This document shows, in pieces, positions 7,431 through 12,228 of a DNA stretch of 12,228 nt. The position numbers and the translations under genes were made by a program. The stretch is from JBDKGV01 sp039798005 (GTDB lineage: Bacteria; Fibrobacterota; Fibrobacteria; UBA5070), in assembly GCA_039798005.1 (NCBI GenBank), contig JBDKGV010000098.1, positions 1 to 12,228 on the forward strand. The letters are read 5' to 3'. The notes below the pieces were generated by a model. It was given only the letters and a program-made list of their open reading frames with translations, was not told the origin of the DNA and ran no database searches. Position 1 is the first letter of the stretch; the number at the start of each line of letters is the position of its first letter.

Positions 7431-7446
7431 TGTGAGATCCGTCACA
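7431..7446. promoter_or_regulatory. CRP/FNR-superfamily-type operator, TGTGA-N6-TCACA
   Basis: TGTGAGATCCGTCACA is an exact match to the E. coli CRP core TGTGA-N6-TCACA, with perfect 5-bp arms. It lies 50 bases upstream of the VIT-VWA ATG (7380) and 134 bases upstream of the fibro-slime ATG (7581). It could therefore serve either divergent gene or repress the VIT-VWA side. Whether this organism has a regulator with that specificity is not visible here. Confidence 0.45.
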
Positions 7447-7454
7447 CCCATTGG

Positions 7455-7473
7455 CGTTTCCTGGTCGGAAACG
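7455..7473. promoter_or_regulatory. Perfect inverted repeat CGTTTCC-N5-GGAAACG
   Basis: A 7-bp perfect dyad (7455-7461 and 7467-7473) with a 5-base centre, 8 bases from the TGTGA-N6-TCACA site in the divergent intergenic region. Its size fits a dimeric repressor operator. It could also form a short RNA hairpin, but no T-run follows on either strand. A separate 10-bp palindrome, TGGAATTCCA, lies at 7502-7511. Confidence 0.35.
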
Positions 7474-7527
7474 AAAATCCCTGTACTGTCCAGGCCAGTC
7501 ATGGAATTCCAGCCCATAAACCCCGCT

Positions 7528-7568
7528 TTGACAATATGTTGTGTGACAATCACTGTACACGCCTGTCA
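7528..7568 (+). promoter_or_regulatory. Candidate fibro-slime promoter region: TTGACA box with TGACAAT repeats
   Basis: TTGACA at 7528-7533 is an exact sigma70-type -35 box, 47 bases before the ATG. The matching -10 is poor: CACTGT at 17-bp spacing, or TGTACA (7554-7559) at 20 bp. The promoter may be activated, or the box may instead be part of an operator. TGACAAT occurs twice, 15 bases apart (7529-7535, 7544-7550), with an inverted TGTCA at 7564-7568. An imperfect dyad, GTGTGACA...TGTACAC, covers 7541-7560. The fibro-slime RBS is weak (GGGAA, 7573-7577). Confidence 0.35.
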
Positions 7569-7580
7569 GAACGGGAACCC

Positions 7581-10500
7581 ATGCGAGACTATTTCATCCA
7601 CTTACGCCGATTCCTTCTGCTCGTTTTGCTTCTGACCGGAGCATCCCGAGCCGAACGGACCCTGATGTGGCTGACCGACTGGTACCAAGGGAACTTGGAC
7701 AGCGCGAACATCACCTCGGTGTACATCCCGCATTACGGGGATACCGGTGCCGCCAAGGATGGGTTCTACTACAGCAAGAATGACCTCATTCTCACCCGCA
7801 CCAAGGCTTACGCCCCCCCCATCCGGGTCAACCTGAAGGTGAGCAATCTCGGCAAGCCCGACAGCCTCAAGGTTCCCAAGGAACTGTCGCGTTATTGGTA
7901 TTCCCAGCCAAACTTCAGTTCGGCAAACTTCCGCGGCGGCATGCTCAATGTGATGGTGAAGTTCCAGTCCTTCAACCACACCTACCAACCTGGCCCTCCG
8001 GCCAGGGTCCAGCTGGACAAGGGCACCGGCACCGGCCAGACAGGCCAGCTGAACCAAGGCTCCTCAAGCTCCTTGGGCTTTGTCGACCAGTGCTTGGAGA
8101 ACTACAACGCCGATACCGTCTGGTTTTACGTCAAGTCCGCCGATTCCGTCATCAATCCCGGCTATGCGGGCAACTCGCTGTCCTGCTCCGATCACAATCC
8201 GTACTTCGTGAAAGTCGGCACGGTTCACGTCTACAATCCATGGCCCGGCAAGTCCATGTACGTCCAGCAGGGCACAGGCTGGTTCCCCCTCTACCCCGAG
8301 CCCGGACGCTTGGGCTGGCAGACCACCACCCTGTGGGCCGATCCGCGTGGGGACACCGCCTTCAAGGTCCGCATCGCCAGCGCCAAGCCAGGCGGCATCG
8401 TGCCGGGCATCCAGTACATGGACGCCTCAGGACTTGCCACCAGCGCCACCGGCCCCTCGTTCGACTTCTCCGCCGCCCCCGGTTCCGAGCAGTGGATCAT
8501 GCCACCGACCTCCCCCGGCAGCAAGCCCAACGTGGTCAAGGCGGCTCCTGCAATCAAGACCGTACTCCTGATCCAGCGTCCCAATTGGAGCACCTCGGCC
8601 GTGCGCGTGCTCTGGAAGGGAAACGACGCCCGGTTCATCGCCGGTTCATCCTCCTATTGCAACTGGTATGCGCTGCCTCTCTACGATGGCGCAGTCCCCG
8701 ACAGCATCGCGCTTCAGCACCCTTCCAGCGACACCTTGTACGGAACCACCGGCCTAGTCCAAACGCCTTCCCCGCTTTCCGGTTACAACGGCTGGATCAC
8801 GCTCAAGGGCAAGATCGCCGCAGGAGACACCACGTGGATCGTCGCCCCGAACATCGGTGGCGCCTCCGTCAGCCCTGGCCGTCCCGCCGCGCAGCTGACC
8901 ACCTGCGATACCAAGATCCTGGCCTTTTCCGCATACGACTATGCCGATCGCGTCGCCAGAAGCTCCCCCTACTTCTATGCTCCCTTTGCCGAGGACAGCT
9001 CCGGTGTGCTTTATCCCACCGGATCGAAGAAGGGTGAAAAGACCGACAACTGCCCCGATGCGGGCGGCGGTGCCACCAAGGGACTCGTGAAGCCCACCCT
9101 GAACCCCTTGGGCCGTCCGGAATGGACCGGCAAGATCGATTGCGACATTGGCGATGCGTTGCACGGACCCCAGAACTGGTTCGATCCGTTGGTCATCAAG
9201 GGCACCCAAGTCAATGCCTTCAAATGCGTCCCCGTGCCTCTGAAACTCGATCAACTCGATGGCTACTACAAGTTCTCCAGCGGCAGCTACTTCCCGCTCA
9301 ACAGCTTCACCAAACTGCAGGACGGATCGACCAATCCCTTCAACAACGGCAGCAGCAACTTCCACTTCGCCATGCATGCCAAGGCCTCCTTCGAGTACGT
9401 GCGTGGCCTGAAGTTCAAGTTCAAGGGCGATGACGACGTCTGGATCTTCATCAACAAGCGACTGGCCTTGGATCTGGGCGGACAGCACGGCGAAATGGCC
9501 GGCGAGATCGACCTGGACAAGAGCGCCGTGAGTCTTGGGCTTGTCGAAGGCAAGTCGTATCAGTTCGACATGTTCTACTCCGAGCGCCACCAGACCGGAT
9601 CGAACATCGGCATCCAGACCACCATGAACCTCGTCCCCACCGTCGAGGTCATCTTCGACACCTCCGCCAGTTCCGGCTCGCTTCAGGACGTCAAGGTCAA
9701 GGTGGTCGAAACCTCGAACGACCCGTCGGTCTGCCCGGAAGAAGGCGCCACGACCACCCAAAAGAGCATGCCCGGCCGTTCCTACGTCTATCTGCTTTTC
9801 CCGGACGGTCGTCAAGAGGAAGTGGACTCCCTCCAGTACAAGGACGCAGGGCTCTCGATTTCCAACCTCTTCTCCAACATCAAGATCGATACCGTCAAGC
9901 TTCAGAAGAGCGGACTCTTCACGCAAAGCGGCCAGTATCAGGTCCTGATTTCGATCGGAACCGAAAGCCGCGTGGTGCCCTTCTCGATGATCACCAAGAA
10001 CGTCGATGCCGTCGCCAAGCTCTTCGACCGCAACGGCGATGGCCGTGGCGACAGCGTATTCGTGCACGGTGACGGGATCTCTCCCGCCTTCAAAGGTTCT
10101 TTCGAGGCCGTGGTCCGCTGGGCCAATGCCGCCGGCACCGCGGATTCCGTCAAGATCACCGGCACGAGCCTTGTGAGTGGCGAAGGCGACAGCACGGCAT
10201 CAGCGACCTTCGCCCCGCTGCCCTTGCGCACCTCCTGCCCTCCCACCGGCTGCTCCGGTGACATGGGTCGGGTCTGGGGCATCCAGAACGACACCGTGAA
10301 AAACCGCATCGTCGAACTCCAGGACGGCATCGCTCCGATCGCCGACTCCGCTTGGCTCGTGTACGACTCCACCGGCACCGGCATGGATACCCTCTACGTG
10401 CGGACAAGCGAGCCCCTCTCCCGCTACGCCGGTACCGAAGCCCTCCCGGCTCTCACCAGCGGTTGGGCATTGCTGGGCAATGCGACCGTCCCGCGCCTGC

Positions 10501-12228
10501 TTGCGGGCACCGGATCCACTTCCGGCAACCTCGTGGCCATCGCCATCGACCCGGCCACCAATCCGATCCAGGCCTCGGATTCCGTCCGGCTGGGAGGCTT
10601 TGCCGCCGACGCCATGAACAACGCTCCGGGCGCGAACTCCGTATGGGTCCCCATTGCGGCCAAACCCCGCATCCGGGCTTGGATGCTGGACAGGAACGCG
10701 GACGGACGCCCGGATTCCCTGGCCCTCTCCTCCAAGGGAAGTCTCGCGAACGTGCGCAGTCTCAAGGTCCAGTGGAAGACCTTCGACGGGGTCGACACGA
10801 CCCTTGCGATCACGACTCCCGCCGGCGTGAATGGCGGTGTCGCCTTGCCGGCGACCACCCTCCAGAATGCCACCTGGTGCAAGGGCTGCACGGTCGAGAT
10901 GACCAATGCCGACGCCTCCAAGGCAAGCGTCACACTGCTTGACTCGGTGGCCGCCGTGGCCGTGAAGGCATCCCTGATCACTGCCGGCGCCGGGATTCCC
11001 GACACGCTGGAGATCCAGACCTCCGAAGGCATCGTCATCAGCACCAAGGATCTGGTGCGCCTTGCCACCGACAGCGCCGGGCCCCCCGTGACCATCGCGG
11101 CGACCGCCATCACCGACCTCGCCCTCTCCGGCAAGAACCTGCGCATGATCGTGGCCAGCGGCACGCTGGACGTGGCGCAGGACTGGCTGCGCCTGGCCGT
11201 GGGCGTGAAGGATTCCAACGGCGCCGTCGTGGGAACCTCCTCGCGCTGGGTGCCGCTCAAGATCCGCCCCAGCGGCAGTGCCAACCTCTACGACGCCAAC
11301 GGCGACGGCCAAGCCGACTCGGTCGCCTTCTCGGTGCGCGGCTCCATCGCATCCCTCAATGCGACCGATGCCACGCTCACTTGGAAGGACGTCGACGGCC
11401 GTTCCATCAAGCGCACATGGTCGCTGGAAGGCAACACCGGCGGTTCCTTCGGACTGCACCCGACCGACAAGACCTTGTGGTTCCCCTTCGGTGCCACATC
11501 CTGCCCTGGCAGCAACTGCACCATCACCCTTGGCGATGTCGAATGGCCCCTGCTTGACAAGGTCGCCCCGGTCGCATTGGGTGGGCGCTACGCCTTCGGC
11601 CAGGGAAGTTCCCCGGACACCTTGCGCGTCAAGCTCTCCGAGTCCGTGACCAATCGTTCCCCGGATCCCGTCTGGCTTGAATTCGGCGCAAGCTCCACGC
11701 TTTCGGCCAGCGTCAGTCACACCACGGCGTCCGTACTGGCTTCCGGCGATTCGGTGCAACTGATCGTTCCCTCCGCCAAGGGCCCGGCCCTTTCCGTGAA
11801 CCAGGTCCGTCTTGCCGCCGGTGCTCTGGCCGGAGAGGTCCTCGACGCGGCGGGCGTCAAGGTCGGAGCGAATTCCCCGTGGGCACCGCTCTCCTGGGGC
11901 GTTCCTCCGGTGGCCCTGATCGTCAAGGATCCCAGTGGCCAAGGTCGCCCGGATCAAGTCCGCATCCGCACCACCCGCACGATCCCGGTCGCTGCGCTGG
12001 CCCTTGATTCCGCACTGCTGCGCTGGAACAACGCCGAAGCCACCGCCTCGGAATTGCGCACCCTGAAGCTTGCCGGAATCCCCCTGGACACCGCCAGCCA
12101 GAGCTGGAGCGTTGCGCTTTCCCAGCCGCTTCCCTTGGGCGCGACCGGCTGCAGCTACATCGGCTGTTCCGCTTCGGCAAGCCAAGGCGCATGGACCACC
12201 GACGCCGTTCTGGTCGATTCGGCCGCTG
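7581..12228 (+). CDS. Fibro-slime domain-containing surface protein (3' partial, first 1549 residues)
   Basis: The frame is open from ATG 7581 to the window edge with no stop. Residues 1-25 are a Sec signal peptide (basic 'HLRR', hydrophobic 'FLLLVLLLTGASRA', cleavage before E25-R26). Residues about 26-510 match no domain I recognise; they include an N-P-W-P-G motif at 219-223. The fibro-slime domain (TIGR02148) spans about 567-685: 'GSYFPLN', 'NFHFAMHAKASFEYVRG', 'FKGDDDVWIFINKRLALDLGG' (GDDD at 616-619), 'FYSERHQTGSNIGI'. A linker domain (about 686-805, with 'SMPGRSYVYLLFPDG') follows. Then come at least four tandem repeats of about 200-220 residues, starting near D816, D1037, D1238 and D1450. 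The fold is thought to be extracellular and is typical of Fibrobacter surface proteins. A role in attachment or matrix is plausible but not shown. It is transcribed divergently from the VIT-VWA gene. A C8 tract codes residues 78-80. Confidence 0.92.
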   Translation, partial: MRDYFIHLRRFLLLVLLLTGASRAERTLMWLTDWYQGNLDSANITSVYIPHYGDTGAAKDGFYYSKNDLILTRTKAYAPPIRVNLKVSNLGKPDSLKVPKELSRYWYSQPNFSSANFRGGMLNVMVKFQSFNHTYQPGPPARVQLDKGTGTGQTGQLNQGSSSSLGFVDQCLENYNADTVWFYVKSADSVINPGYAGNSLSCSDHNPYFVKVGTVHVYNPWPGKSMYVQQGTGWFPLYPEPGRLGWQTTTLWADPRGDTAFKVRIASAKPGGIVPGIQYMDASGLATSATGPSFDFSAAPGSEQWIMPPTSPGSKPNVVKAAPAIKTVLLIQRPNWSTSAVRVLWKGNDARFIAGSSSYCNWYALPLYDGAVPDSIALQHPSSDTLYGTTGLVQTPSPLSGYNGWITLKGKIAAGDTTWIVAPNIGGASVSPGRPAAQLTTCDTKILAFSAYDYADRVARSSPYFYAPFAEDSSGVLYPTGSKKGEKTDNCPDAGGGATKGLVKPTLNPLGRPEWTGKIDCDIGDALHGPQNWFDPLVIKGTQVNAFKCVPVPLKLDQLDGYYKFSSGSYFPLNSFTKLQDGSTNPFNNGSSNFHFAMHAKASFEYVRGLKFKFKGDDDVWIFINKRLALDLGGQHGEMAGEIDLDKSAVSLGLVEGKSYQFDMFYSERHQTGSNIGIQTTMNLVPTVEVIFDTSASSGSLQDVKVKVVETSNDPSVCPEEGATTTQKSMPGRSYVYLLFPDGRQEEVDSLQYKDAGLSISNLFSNIKIDTVKLQKSGLFTQSGQYQVLISIGTESRVVPFSMITKNVDAVAKLFDRNGDGRGDSVFVHGDGISPAFKGSFEAVVRWANAAGTADSVKITGTSLVSGEGDSTASATFAPLPLRTSCPPTGCSGDMGRVWGIQNDTVKNRIVELQDGIAPIADSAWLVYDSTGTGMDTLYVRTSEPLSRYAGTEALPALTSGWALLGNATVPRLLAGTGSTSGNLVAIAIDPATNPIQASDSVRLGGFAADAMNNAPGANSVWVPIAAKPRIRAWMLDRNADGRPDSLALSSKGSLANVRSLKVQWKTFDGVDTTLAITTPAGVNGGVALPATTLQNATWCKGCTVEMTNADASKASVTLLDSVAAVAVKASLITAGAGIPDTLEIQTSEGIVISTKDLVRLATDSAGPPVTIAATAITDLALSGKNLRMIVASGTLDVAQDWLRLAVGVKDSNGAVVGTSSRWVPLKIRPSGSANLYDANGDGQADSVAFSVRGSIASLNATDATLTWKDVDGRSIKRTWSLEGNTGGSFGLHPTDKTLWFPFGATSCPGSNCTITLGDVEWPLLDKVAPVALGGRYAFGQGSSPDTLRVKLSESVTNRSPDPVWLEFGASSTLSASVSHTTASVLASGDSVQLIVPSAKGPALSVNQVRLAAGALAGEVLDAAGVKVGANSPWAPLSWGVPPVALIVKDPSGQGRPDQVRIRTTRTIPVAALALDSALLRWNNAEATASELRTLKLAGIPLDTASQSWSVALSQPLPLGATGCSYIGCSASASQGAWTTDAVLVDSAA
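10008..12228 (+). repeat. Four tandem ~210-residue protein repeats in the fibro-slime protein
   Basis: Each repeat opens with an acidic loop: DRNGDGRGDS at residue 816, DRNADGRPDS at 1037, DANGDGQADS at 1238, and the degenerate DPSGQGRPDQ at 1450; spacing is 221, 201 and 212. Each has one Cys pair 63-74 residues later: C886/C891, C1100/C1103, C1308/C1313 and C1524/C1529. The first three continue with a segment like 'GMDTLYVRTSEPL' or 'SPDTLRVKLSESV' and end in a strand like 'VWVPI' or 'RWVPL'. The fourth is cut by the window edge. The repeats are diverged at DNA level, so recent slippage duplication is not indicated. The same unit occurs once in the protein ending at 2311 (loop at 1202). Confidence 0.75.

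Noticed and set aside
7431..7473. Rho-independent terminator formed by the intergenic palindromes
   Set aside because: The genes diverge here, so none ends in this region, and the stems lack a following T-tract; operator sites are a better reading.
5119..7635. 838-codon plus-strand open frame opposite the VIT-VWA gene
   Set aside because: The minus-strand frame has a signal peptide, VIT and VWA with a complete MIDAS; the plus-strand translation is His/Arg/Gln-rich with no recognisable domain.
7895..9037. 380-codon plus-strand open frame overlapping the fibro-slime gene
   Set aside because: Out of frame with the fibro-slime frame that runs unbroken from 7581 to the window end; its translation is Arg/His-rich without domains.
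10200..12185. 661-codon minus-strand open frame opposite the fibro-slime repeats
   Set aside because: Antisense shadow of the repeat region; Gly/Asp/Arg-rich translation without motifs.

Overview
The window looks like a high-GC (about 60% by eye) member of the Fibrobacterota, or a close relative. The evidence is protein families: a fibro-slime domain protein, a TIGR02147/DUF4423 protein of the kind expanded in Fibrobacter, a carboxypeptidase-regulatory-like lipoprotein, and large secreted proteins that end in FlgD-like Ig domains. No tRNA, rRNA, CRISPR array or insertion sequence was seen. Coding density is very high.

Layout, left to right. (1) Bases 1-2311 (+): the C-terminal 769 residues of a large secreted repeat protein whose 5' end lies outside the window. 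(2) Bases 2328-4288 (-): a two-gene unit, a TIGR02147 family helix-turn-helix protein followed by a lipoprotein, joined by an ATGA start/stop overlap. The lipoprotein gene converges on the first gene with only 16 bases between the stop codons, and both stop codons lie in the arms of one inverted repeat. (3) Bases 4463-7380 (-): a second two-gene unit, a secreted VIT-VWA protein followed by a NADAR (YbiA-like) N-glycosidase, again with overlapping stop and start. (4) Bases 7381-7580: a 200-base divergent control region. It holds a perfect TGTGA-N6-TCACA (CRP/FNR-type) palindrome, two further perfect palindromes, a TTGACA box and direct TGACAAT repeats. (5) Bases 7581-12228 (+): the first 1549 residues of a fibro-slime domain protein, running off the right edge.

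The proteins at the two ends share C-terminal building blocks: a D-x-N-G-D-G-R-x-D-S loop, a Cys pair about 65-75 residues later, an 'SPDTLxVxxSEP' segment, and a final 'WVPL' strand. They are therefore probably paralogous cell-surface proteins, plausibly involved in attachment or matrix formation. The lipoprotein (carbohydrate-binding-like C-terminal domain) and the VIT-VWA protein are also exported. The window thus reads as a cell-envelope/adhesion region, with one putative DNA-binding regulator and one cytoplasmic metabolic-repair enzyme embedded in it. Family assignments come from recognised motifs; functional links between the genes are inference from gene order.
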